6,561 bases of DNA from Bacteroidota bacterium (GTDB lineage: Bacteria > Bacteroidota > Bacteroidia > Chitinophagales > Chitinophagaceae): the NCBI GenBank assembly GCA_028875955.1, contig JAGWTX010000140.1, positions 1 through 6,561 of the forward strand. Direction: 5' to 3'. Under the pieces are notes generated by a model. That model had not been told where the DNA came from, did not search any database, and saw only the letters and a program-made list of their open reading frames with translations. Position 1 is the stretch's first letter. The number at the start of each line of letters is the position of its first letter. Shown piece after piece: positions 1 through 5,227 of this stretch. Position numbers and translations under genes: made by a program.

Positions 1-729
1 CTCGTTACGGGTTGTAACAAGGGTATTGGTAAGGCCATGGCCATCGGTCTGGCGGAAGCCGGGGCGGATATCATTGGTGTATCCGGTTCACTCGAATTAT
101 CCGGTAGTGATATTGAAAAAAAAGTGACCGCATTGGGCAGGAAATTCAAAGCCTATGCCGCCAATCTTTCTGACCGGGAGGCTTTGTATGTTTTTATCAA
201 ACAGTTGCAGGCGGAAAATCCTGTCATAGATATCCTAGTCAATAATGCCGGAACCATTATGCGCAAACCCGCGGCTGAACATCCGGATGAATACTGGGAT
301 ACGGTCTTATCACTCAATCTCGATGCTCCCTTTATCCTGGCCAGGGAGATCGGTAAAAAAATGATCGAAAGGGGTAGCGGTAAAATTATTTTCACCTGTT
401 CGCTCCTGAGTTTTCAGGGTGGCATCAACGTGCCGGGTTATGCCGCCAGTAAAGGAGCCCTGAGTAGCCTGGTAAAAGCATTGGCCAATGAATGGGCATC
501 CAAGGGTGTGAATGTAAATGGCATCGCACCCGGTTATATCGCAACCGATAATACAGAAGCTTTGCGAAATGATCCGGAGAGAAGTGCTTCCATCCTGTCG
601 AGAATACCGGCAGGGCGATGGGGTGAGCCCGGGGATTTCAAAGGCCCGGTTGTGTTTCTGGCATCAGAAGCCGCAGCTTATGTAAATGGAACTATATTAG
701 TGGTGGATGGAGGATGGATGGGGAGATAG
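1..729 (+). CDS. kduD: 2-dehydro-3-deoxy-D-gluconate 5-dehydrogenase KduD (5'-truncated by window edge)
   Basis: KduD is a cytoplasmic NAD(H)-dependent short-chain dehydrogenase that interconverts 2,5-diketo-3-deoxygluconate and 2-keto-3-deoxygluconate, the step after KduI. The frame is open from base 1, and the cofactor motif TGCNKGIG lies at window codons 3-10, upstream of the first ATG (37). That ATG is therefore internal, and about 14 N-terminal residues are missing compared with E. coli KduD (253 aa). Visible SDR features are NNAG (codons 81-84), catalytic Ser134, and Tyr147/Lys151 in YAASK. The stretches LLSFQGGINVP, NEWASKGVNVN, IAPGYIATDNT and RIPAGRWGEP are close to E. coli KduD, as I recall it, and distinguish it from generic SDRs. 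The C-terminus (VDGGWMGR) is complete, ending at TAG 727-729. A kduI gene lies next on the same strand, which supports the assignment. The family is certain and the specific enzyme very likely. Confidence 0.93.
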   Translation, partial: LVTGCNKGIGKAMAIGLAEAGADIIGVSGSLELSGSDIEKKVTALGRKFKAYAANLSDREALYVFIKQLQAENPVIDILVNNAGTIMRKPAAEHPDEYWDTVLSLNLDAPFILAREIGKKMIERGSGKIIFTCSLLSFQGGINVPGYAASKGALSSLVKALANEWASKGVNVNGIAPGYIATDNTEALRNDPERSASILSRIPAGRWGEPGDFKGPVVFLASEAAAYVNGTILVVDGGWMGR

Positions 730-748
730 AGTCTTTGGCGCATTGGTC

Positions 749-765
749 TCCCGCTATTCGCGGGA
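749..765. other. Small GC-rich hairpin after kduD
   Basis: TCCCGC (749-754) pairs with GCGGGA (760-765) around a 5-base loop, 20 bases after the kduD stop codon. No T-run follows, so it is not a classical intrinsic terminator. It could stabilise the kduD mRNA end, weakly attenuate transcription before kduI, or be part of a dispersed REP-like element, since GCTTCGCTACG-type sequence follows directly. Confidence 0.4.
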
Positions 766-784
766 TCTTCGCTTCGCTACGATT

Positions 785-853
785 TGGTCTTTGGTTGTTG
801 TTTGACTTATTTACTTTTACTTTCAACTATTCACATATAACAACCACAGACCA
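785..853. repeat. Imperfect 15-base inverted repeat in the kduD-kduI spacer
   Basis: The left arm 785-799 (TGGTCTTTGGTTGTT) matches the reverse complement of the right arm 839-853 (AACAACCACAGACCA) at 14 of 15 positions, with a 39-base A/T-rich interval between. The arms occupy much of the 163-base gap between kduD and kduI. In RNA they could form a long-loop stem in the kduI leader. No poly-U follows, which argues against a terminator. Its role is unknown. Confidence 0.5.
790..819 (+). promoter_or_regulatory. Candidate Bacteroidota-type promoter for kduI
   Basis: TTTG (790-793) and TACTTTTA (812-819) resemble the Bacteroidota -33 (TTTG) and -7 (TAnnTTTG) elements with an 18-base spacer, and would give a leader of roughly 70 bases before kduI. 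The last base of the -7 box departs from consensus. The unusually wide gap after kduD makes a separate kduI promoter plausible. Such A/T-rich matches arise easily by chance, so this is tentative. Confidence 0.25.
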
Positions 854-892
854 CAAACTATTATTACCCACTTCGATTCAAAAAATTGCCCT

Positions 893-1723
893 ATGGAAAT
901 AAGATTTCAATCCAGTCCGAAAGAAGTAAAAGGAATGTGTACGGAAGAACTGCGTGCCAATTTCCTGGTTCAGCAGTTGATGAAACCTGATGAACTTTCC
1001 CTGGTGTATTCGCATTACGACCGTGTTATCATCGGGGGTGTGAAACCCTTGCAGCAGAAAGTACCCCTGCACAATGAACCCGAATTGCGCGCAGATTATT
1101 TTCTGGAGCGTCGGGAACTGGGTATCATCAATGTGGCCGGCAAGGGTACAGTGGAAGCGGATGGCGTAGTGTATGAACTGGATAAGCTGGATGCTCTGTA
1201 TCTGGGCAAAGGAACAAAATCTGTTCAATTCAGCAGTGTTTCTGAAAAAGAACCCGCCTGTTTCTTTTTGATGTCCACTACGGCACATCATACCTATCCC
1301 AATAAAAAAATGACCAAAGACGAAGCTTCACCAGTGAACCTGGGTGAAACAGCCACAGCCAACAAACGTACCATCTACAAATACATCCATGCCGATGGCA
1401 TACAGAGTTGTCAACTGGTGATGGGATTAACTGTTCTGGCAGAGGGCAGTGTGTGGAATTCGGTCCCGCCCCATACCCATACCCGCAGGATGGAAGTGTA
1501 TTTTTATTTTGACGTACCCGGGCAGCACCGTTTATTTCACCTGATGGGTGAACCCACTGAAACCCGTCATATCGTTACCGCCAATCACGAAGCCGTGATC
1601 TCCCCGCCCTGGTCTGTTCACTGCGGACCCGGTACCACCAACTATGGTTTTATCTGGGCCATGGCAGGTGAGAACTATACTTTTACGGATATGGATCCGG
1701 TGGCGATAGCTGATATGCGTTAA
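893..1723 (+). CDS. kduI: 5-dehydro-4-deoxy-D-glucuronate isomerase KduI
   Basis: KduI is a cytoplasmic metal-dependent isomerase that converts 5-keto-4-deoxyuronate into 2,5-diketo-3-deoxygluconate. The substrate arises from unsaturated uronates freed by pectate lyases and unsaturated glycuronyl hydrolases. The product here is 276 aa, against 278 in E. coli, with a two-cupin-like architecture. The zinc-site pattern is intact: His194 and His196 in PPHTHTRRMEVYFYF, Glu201, and His243 in SPPWSVHCGPG. Other family blocks are YFLERRELGIINV (69-81), DALYLGKG (100-107), TYPNKK (134-139), NKRTIYKY (157-164) and ETRHIV (223-228). The ATG at 893 gives the expected N-terminus and has no Shine-Dalgarno, as is usual in Bacteroidota. 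The gene sits between kduD and a PfkB kinase and is probably co-transcribed with the kinase (16-base gap). I see nothing degenerate in it. Confidence 0.96.
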   Translation: MEIRFQSSPKEVKGMCTEELRANFLVQQLMKPDELSLVYSHYDRVIIGGVKPLQQKVPLHNEPELRADYFLERRELGIINVAGKGTVEADGVVYELDKLDALYLGKGTKSVQFSSVSEKEPACFFLMSTTAHHTYPNKKMTKDEASPVNLGETATANKRTIYKYIHADGIQSCQLVMGLTVLAEGSVWNSVPPHTHTRRMEVYFYFDVPGQHRLFHLMGEPTETRHIVTANHEAVISPPWSVHCGPGTTNYGFIWAMAGENYTFTDMDPVAIADMR

Positions 1724-1739
1724 TCCCAAACCATAGCCG

Positions 1740-2750
1740 ATGCCTACTGTTTTCTGTATGGGTGAACTCCTGTTAAGATTATCACCTGCTCCTAAAGATG
1801 GCAGGTCGGCTAAACATCCCATGCTATTATACTTAGGTGGTGCAGAAGCCAATGTGGCTACGGCATTGGCAGGCTGGAAGATCCCCGTTACCTATTGCAC
1901 GGTATTGCCGGATAATTTTATGTCGCACTATGTGATCCAATACCTGCAGGAAAAAAACATCAACACGACCCCGGTAATTTTCTCAGGAAACCGGATCGGC
2001 TTGTATTTTCTGGAAACCGGTGCCGATATCAAGGGTGGCGTTGTTTATGACAGGGACCGTTCTTCCTTCTCAGAACTGCAAACCGGTATGATCGATTGGG
2101 ACAAAGCATTGGAAGGCGCAGACTGGTTTCATTTTACAGCCATCAGTCCGGCTATCAATAAAAATCTCGCATTGGTTTGTCAGGAAGCACTGGAAGCAGC
2201 AACCAGAAAACAAATGACCATATCAGTTGACCTCAATTATCGATCCAAACTTTGGAAATATACCGATGATCCGGTTGCGGTCATGTCTGAACTGGTACCC
2301 TATTGCGACGTGATCATGGGTAATATCTGGAGTGCGCATACCTTATTGGGTATTCCGGTTGATGAACAGATCCATGACAAAAAAAGTAAGCAGGCATATA
2401 TAGATCACGCTACTGCTACGGCTAAAGAGATCATGAAACGGTTTCCCCGGTGTAAAACGGTAGCCAATACTTTTCGGTTCGACAGCCATGACGAACATAT
2501 CCTTTATTACACCACTATGCAGCACCAGGATCATACCTATGTGTCGCAGGAAATGACCTGTGCGGGTGTTGTTGACAGATCGGGTAGTGGGGATTGTTTT
2601 ATGGCAGGGTTGATTTATGGTTTTTTGAATCACCCCGATCAGCCGGAAGAGATTCTCAATTATGCAACCGCAGCCGCTTTTGGAAAATTACAGGAGCATG
2701 GAGACGCTACCGACCAGGATGTACTGACGGTAAGGGAAGAATACCTATAA
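1740..2750 (+). CDS. PfkB-family sugar kinase, probable 2-keto-3-deoxygluconate kinase paralogue
   Basis: This 336-aa cytoplasmic ribokinase/PfkB-fold kinase probably phosphorylates KDG to KDPG with ATP. The N-terminal motif GELLLRLSP (8-16), the GG-AEAN region (33-38), the LYFLETGA block (88-95), DLNYR (164-168) and the C-terminal VDRSGSGDCF with presumed catalytic base Asp285 are all visible. Tyr89, Tyr103, Arg105 and Arg168 fall where Thermus-type KDG kinases contact the sugar, which supports a KDG-like substrate. One oddity is that the family's NxxE-type motif reads GNIWSAH (194-200), with Ile-Trp-Ser after Asn195, whereas the other kinase in this window has NEED. An insert-like stretch around 205-225 is rich in Lys, Asp and His. 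An in-frame TAG at 1734-1736 limits the start to ATG 1740. It follows kduI by 16 bases, so it belongs to the ketouronate branch. Substrate could differ from true KDG. Confidence 0.8.
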   Translation: MPTVFCMGELLLRLSPAPKDGRSAKHPMLLYLGGAEANVATALAGWKIPVTYCTVLPDNFMSHYVIQYLQEKNINTTPVIFSGNRIGLYFLETGADIKGGVVYDRDRSSFSELQTGMIDWDKALEGADWFHFTAISPAINKNLALVCQEALEAATRKQMTISVDLNYRSKLWKYTDDPVAVMSELVPYCDVIMGNIWSAHTLLGIPVDEQIHDKKSKQAYIDHATATAKEIMKRFPRCKTVANTFRFDSHDEHILYYTTMQHQDHTYVSQEMTCAGVVDRSGSGDCFMAGLIYGFLNHPDQPEEILNYATAAAFGKLQEHGDATDQDVLTVREEYL

Positions 2751-2774
2751 GATGCGAAACATACTCTTTTTAGG

Positions 2775-2811
2775 AAAATAAAAACCATCTGCTAACGAGT
2801 AACAGATGGTT
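2775..2811 (-). terminator. Intrinsic terminator of the minus-strand kdgK-yhcH operon
   Basis: A perfect 9-base-pair stem (AACCATCTG at 2783-2791 with CAGATGGTT at 2803-2811) encloses an 11-base loop between the two convergent genes. Read on the minus strand, the stem is followed by TTTTTATTTTCC-like sequence, a good T-run, 24 bases beyond the YhcH-family stop codon. On the plus strand the sequence after the stem is ATATACTG, so termination of the kduI-kinase transcript here would be weaker, although the hairpin could serve both directions. Confidence 0.75.
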
Positions 2812-2834
2812 ATATACTGATAACAATAAACTGC

Positions 2835-3287
2835 CTAAATCTTCACCTTGATCACCAGCTTCTTGATCATCCCTTCCCCGATCATCGGTGCATGCACATC
2901 TTCCGGATAAAAAATGGCAAACTGGTTATCGGTCATGCCGAAAAACATATCCGGCGCATCATTATAGAACATAACATCTTTTTCAGCATTGTAGTCGCCC
3001 TTGGGTGACACACAGTTGCCTCTTGGCTTCCAGCCAATGGTTTCCTTACCGCGGATACAAACCTGGATATCAATATGCGCATTGTGGCATTCAAATTTTG
3101 CAGTGCTTTCTTCTGCTTTCACGCCGTTTTTATCCGATACAATACCACGCAGCAGATCCCCGTCTATGTCAAATTTCCCCACTTCGAGGGTAGCCAGGTC
3201 AACCGATTGGATATAGGCAAAAGCCTTTGCAAAAAGCGGATGCAGGGTAGTATACTTCGCTGCGGATGACAAACTATCTAAAATCAT
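2835..3287 (-). CDS. YhcH/YjgK/YiaL (DUF386) family protein, possible sugar anomerase
   Basis: This 150-aa single-domain beta-sandwich protein belongs to the family that includes E. coli YiaL, EbgC and YhcH/NanQ, the last described as a sialic-acid anomerase. Family length is about 150 aa, so it is full-length. The signature is FECHNAHIDIQ (65-75), with Glu66, His68, His71 and Asp73 as likely metal or substrate ligands. The second motif is FYPEDVHAPMI (126-136), with Asp130 and His132, and the C-terminus ends in KKLVIKVKI. No signal peptide is evident, so it is probably cytoplasmic. It lies 43 bases downstream of kdgK on the same strand and before a strong terminator, which makes it the last gene of a two-gene operon. 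By context I infer a role in mutarotation or processing of uronate, ketouronate or KDG. The family call is firm, while the substrate is not shown by sequence. Confidence 0.85.
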   Translation of the reverse strand: MILDSLSSAAKYTTLHPLFAKAFAYIQSVDLATLEVGKFDIDGDLLRGIVSDKNGVKAEESTAKFECHNAHIDIQVCIRGKETIGWKPRGNCVSPKGDYNAEKDVMFYNDAPDMFFGMTDNQFAIFYPEDVHAPMIGEGMIKKLVIKVKI

Positions 3288-3296
3288 ACAATTTCA

Positions 3297-3312
3297 TTTT
3301 CAAATTTTCAAA
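3297..3312. repeat. Tandem 8-base repeat TTTTCAAA x2
   Basis: Two adjacent copies of TTTTCAAA fill part of the 43-base gap between kdgK and the YhcH-family gene. On the coding (minus) strand they read TTTGAAAA twice, ending 9 bases before the start codon. This A-rich leader may aid translation initiation in the absence of a Shine-Dalgarno. It may equally be simple slippage sequence. Confidence 0.4.
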
Positions 3313-3330
3313 TACCGGATTTCCCGTAGC

Positions 3331-4356
3331 CTATCGCTGAACACGTCCGCTGCCATCACCCTTCATCAACTCTTTCACTTCATTCAGGGTAGCGTGGTTC
3401 AGATCACCCGGAATGGTATGTTTGATGGCGGAAGCCGCTACACCAAACTCTGCCGCTTCTTTCATCGGCATTTCCGTAACCAGGCCATAGATAAATCCGC
3501 TGGCAAAGGAATCACCACTGCCTACCCGGTCAACGATCCTTACTTCATACTGGCGGGTATGGTAAAACTCTGTCCCGTCATAAACCAGGGCGCTCCAGCC
3601 ATTATCAGAAGCACTATGGCTTTCGCGTAATGTGGAGGCAATGTATTTGAAACCGAATTTCTCCTTCATCTGTTTGAACACGCTTTTGTATCCGTCCAGG
3701 TTCAATTCACCCTTGGTAACATCGGTACCTTCGGCTTTGAAACCCAAAGTGGTATCGGCATCTTCTTCATTTCCGATACATACATCCACATACTGGCAGA
3801 GACGGGTCATCACTTCCCTTGCCTTTTCCTTGCTCCATAATTTTTTACGGTAGTTCAGATCGATACTGGTGGTTATCCCTTTGGCTCTGGCGGCTTTTAA
3901 GGCGGCTTCGGTTAATGCAGCGGCTTTATCACTTAAAGCAGGGGTGATGCCGGTTGTATGAAACCAGCTGGCACCTTCCAGTATCTTATCAAAATCGAAT
4001 TCACTGATCTCCATTTCTGCAACCGAAGCGCCAGCCCGGTCATAGATCACCTGGGAAGCACGCATCGAAGCGCCAGTTTCCAGGAAATAGATCCCCAGTC
4101 TTTTACCCCCGCGGGCGATAAACTGCGTATCCACGCCATATCTGCGGATATGATTGATGGCAGCCTGACCCAGTGCATTATCCGGTACTTTGGTTACAAA
4201 TGTGCCATTCAATCCGTAATTGGATAAGGCAACCGCTACATTGGCTTCGCCACCACCATAGGTTACGTCGAAACTGTCACTTTGCACAAACCTTTCATAG
4301 CCGGGTGTGGAAAGGCGCATCATAATTTCTCCGAGGGTAACTACTTTTTTTGGCAT
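3331..4356 (-). CDS. kdgK: 2-keto-3-deoxygluconate kinase (PfkB/ribokinase family)
   Basis: The enzyme phosphorylates KDG to 2-keto-3-deoxy-6-phosphogluconate in the cytoplasm, feeding the aldolase encoded divergently next door. With the ATG at 4356 the protein has 341 residues and begins MPKKVVTLGEIMMRLSTPG, a typical N-terminus for this family. A TTG two codons upstream (4362) would also be in frame but is less likely. Visible motifs in this numbering are GGGEAN (34-39), IYFLETGA (89-96), YDR (105-107), DLNYRKKLW (166-174), GNEED (195-199) and VDRVGSGDSFASG, with catalytic Asp282 in GSGD. Tyr90, Tyr105, Arg107 and Arg170 match the sugar-contact pattern known from Thermus KDG kinase. Unlike its plus-strand relative at 1740-2750, the acidic NxxE-type motif is kept. 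It is followed by a YhcH-family gene and is preceded by a shared divergent control region with a LacI-type palindrome. Confidence 0.9.
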   Translation of the reverse strand: MPKKVVTLGEIMMRLSTPGYERFVQSDSFDVTYGGGEANVAVALSNYGLNGTFVTKVPDNALGQAAINHIRRYGVDTQFIARGGKRLGIYFLETGASMRASQVIYDRAGASVAEMEISEFDFDKILEGASWFHTTGITPALSDKAAALTEAALKAARAKGITTSIDLNYRKKLWSKEKAREVMTRLCQYVDVCIGNEEDADTTLGFKAEGTDVTKGELNLDGYKSVFKQMKEKFGFKYIASTLRESHSASDNGWSALVYDGTEFYHTRQYEVRIVDRVGSGDSFASGFIYGLVTEMPMKEAAEFGVAASAIKHTIPGDLNHATLNEVKELMKGDGSGRVQR

Positions 4357-4479
4357 GATCAATCGATTTTTTTTAAATAATGGGATGGTTGTGCGCTTAT
4401 ATTAATTATCTTGATAGCGCGAATGCGAAGTTGTTTAATAATCTGAAGCAAGTAAAGAAAACGGTCAGTTTTTCGCTTA

Positions 4480-4487
4480 TAAAAATA
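4480..4487 (-). promoter_or_regulatory. Candidate -7 element for the kdgK-yhcH operon
   Basis: On the minus strand these bases read TATTTTTA, seven of eight positions being compatible with the Bacteroidota -7 consensus TAnnTTTG. The element abuts and overlaps the edge of the palindrome at 4486-4503, so a bound repressor would occupy the region between -7 and -33. No convincing -33 TTTG is seen at the proper distance, and the implied leader is long (about 115-120 bases). Confidence 0.25.
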
Positions 4488-4506
4488 CGCAAACGTTTGC
4501 GTAATT
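4483..4506. promoter_or_regulatory. LacI-family-type operator palindrome between kdgK and eda
   Basis: TACGCAAACGTTTGCGTA at 4486-4503 is a perfect 18-base palindrome centred on a CpG (4494/4495). Two more pairs match outside a single mismatch, giving 22 of 24 symmetric bases over 4483-4506. The central CAAACGTTTG with a CpG dyad is the hallmark of LacI/GalR-family operators, for example the PurR box in E. coli. It stands in the divergent gap, 127 bases from the kdgK start and 59 bases from the eda start, and so could control both operons. A uronate- or KDPG-responsive LacI-type regulator is inferred. No regulator gene lies in this window. Confidence 0.8.
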
Positions 4507-4534
4507 AAAATGACTGTCTTTTACTCATTTCAGA

Positions 4535-4542
4535 TAACATTG
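4535..4542 (+). promoter_or_regulatory. Candidate -7 element for the eda-exuT operon
   Basis: TAACATTG fits the Bacteroidota -7 consensus TAnnTTTG with one mismatch and lies 20 bases before the eda ATG, which would give a very short leader. A -33 TTTG at the standard distance is not visible. If used, it places the operator palindrome (4486-4503) just upstream of or around the -33 region. Confidence 0.25.
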
Positions 4543-4562
4543 CGAGACGAAAATAAAGCCAT

Positions 4563-5225
4563 ATGGAAAAGAAGGACACCATTCTTGGGTTGATACCACA
4601 ACAAGGCATCCTGCCTTTGTATTTTTATAAAGATACCACTGTAAGTATTGAAGTATTAAAAGCCCTCTATGCGGCCGGCATCCGTGCGGTAGAGTATACC
4701 AACCGCGGTGAAGCCGCCCTCCAGAACTTTAAGGAAATGCGTAAGGTTTGTGATACGGAACTGAAAGGCATGTATCTCGGCATCGGCACCATCAAAAATG
4801 GTGAAATGGCGCAGACATTTATCGATGCCGGTACGGATTATATCATTTGTCCCGGTCTGATCGAATCTGTTGCGGCTGTTGCCGATCGAAATCAGATGTT
4901 ATGGGTGCCGGGCTGTATGACACCCACCGAAATTATCCGTGCGGAAACCCTGGGAGCAAAAATGATCAAACTGTTTCCGGGTAATATCCTGGGTCCGGGT
5001 TTTATGTCGGCCATCAAGGAATTGTTCCCGAATCTGCTGTTCATGCCAACCGGCGGTGTGGAACTGGATAAAGACAATATTGCCGGCTGGCTCAAAGCCG
5101 GTTGTTGTGCCGTGGGCATGGGCAGCAAACTCATCACCAAACAACTGCTGGAAGCAAAAGATTATGCCGCCATTACCAACGGCACGGAAGCCGCTTTAGC
5201 TATCATCAAGTCCCTTAAATCATAA
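4563..5225 (+). CDS. eda: KDPG/KHG aldolase (2-dehydro-3-deoxy-phosphogluconate aldolase)
   Basis: This class I aldolase cleaves 2-keto-3-deoxy-6-phosphogluconate into pyruvate and glyceraldehyde 3-phosphate, the exit step of the uronate route into glycolysis. The 220-aa (beta/alpha)8 barrel protein matches the usual family length of about 205-220. The Schiff-base Lys136 is in AKMIKLFPG (132-140), the proton-shuttling Glu44 is in RAVEYTNRGE (41-50), and WVPGCMTPTE (114-123), MPTGGV (161-166) and the phosphate-binding VGMGSKLI (184-191) are all present. The start is well fixed because an in-frame TAA stands at 4554-4556. No Shine-Dalgarno is seen, and the leader is A-rich. The MFS transporter begins 2 bases after its stop, so the two are certainly co-transcribed. 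The operator palindrome lies 59 bases upstream. Closely related 2-keto-3-deoxy-6-phosphogalactonate aldolases share the fold, but the neighbouring kdu and kdgK genes favour KDPG. Confidence 0.92.
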   Translation: MEKKDTILGLIPQQGILPLYFYKDTTVSIEVLKALYAAGIRAVEYTNRGEAALQNFKEMRKVCDTELKGMYLGIGTIKNGEMAQTFIDAGTDYIICPGLIESVAAVADRNQMLWVPGCMTPTEIIRAETLGAKMIKLFPGNILGPGFMSAIKELFPNLLFMPTGGVELDKDNIAGWLKAGCCAVGMGSKLITKQLLEAKDYAAITNGTEAALAIIKSLKS

Positions 5226-5227
5226 AC

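Noticed and set aside
37..39. ATG at 37 as the kduD start
   Set aside because: The NAD-binding TGxxxGIG motif is encoded upstream of it (codons 3-10) and the frame is open to the window edge. The true start is outside the window.
714..902. A 62-codon plus-strand open frame across the kduD end and the kduD-kduI spacer
   Set aside because: It overlaps the conserved KduD C-terminus and the kduI start, runs through the inverted-repeat spacer, and resembles no protein. The spacer looks non-coding.
878..1291. A 137-codon minus-strand open frame overlapping the start of kduI
   Set aside because: It is antisense to the conserved N-terminal half of KduI, rich in Phe, His and Gln, and shows no family motif.
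4357..4362. TTG at 4362 as the kdgK start, giving two extra residues
   Set aside because: The ATG at 4356 gives the typical MPKKVVTLGE N-terminus. TTG is rarer and adds nothing conserved.
4393..4420. Inverted repeat GCGCT ... AGCGC in the divergent gap
   Set aside because: The arms are only 5 bases (7 with a bulge) and the interval is A/T-rich. It is too weak to call a second operator or terminator.
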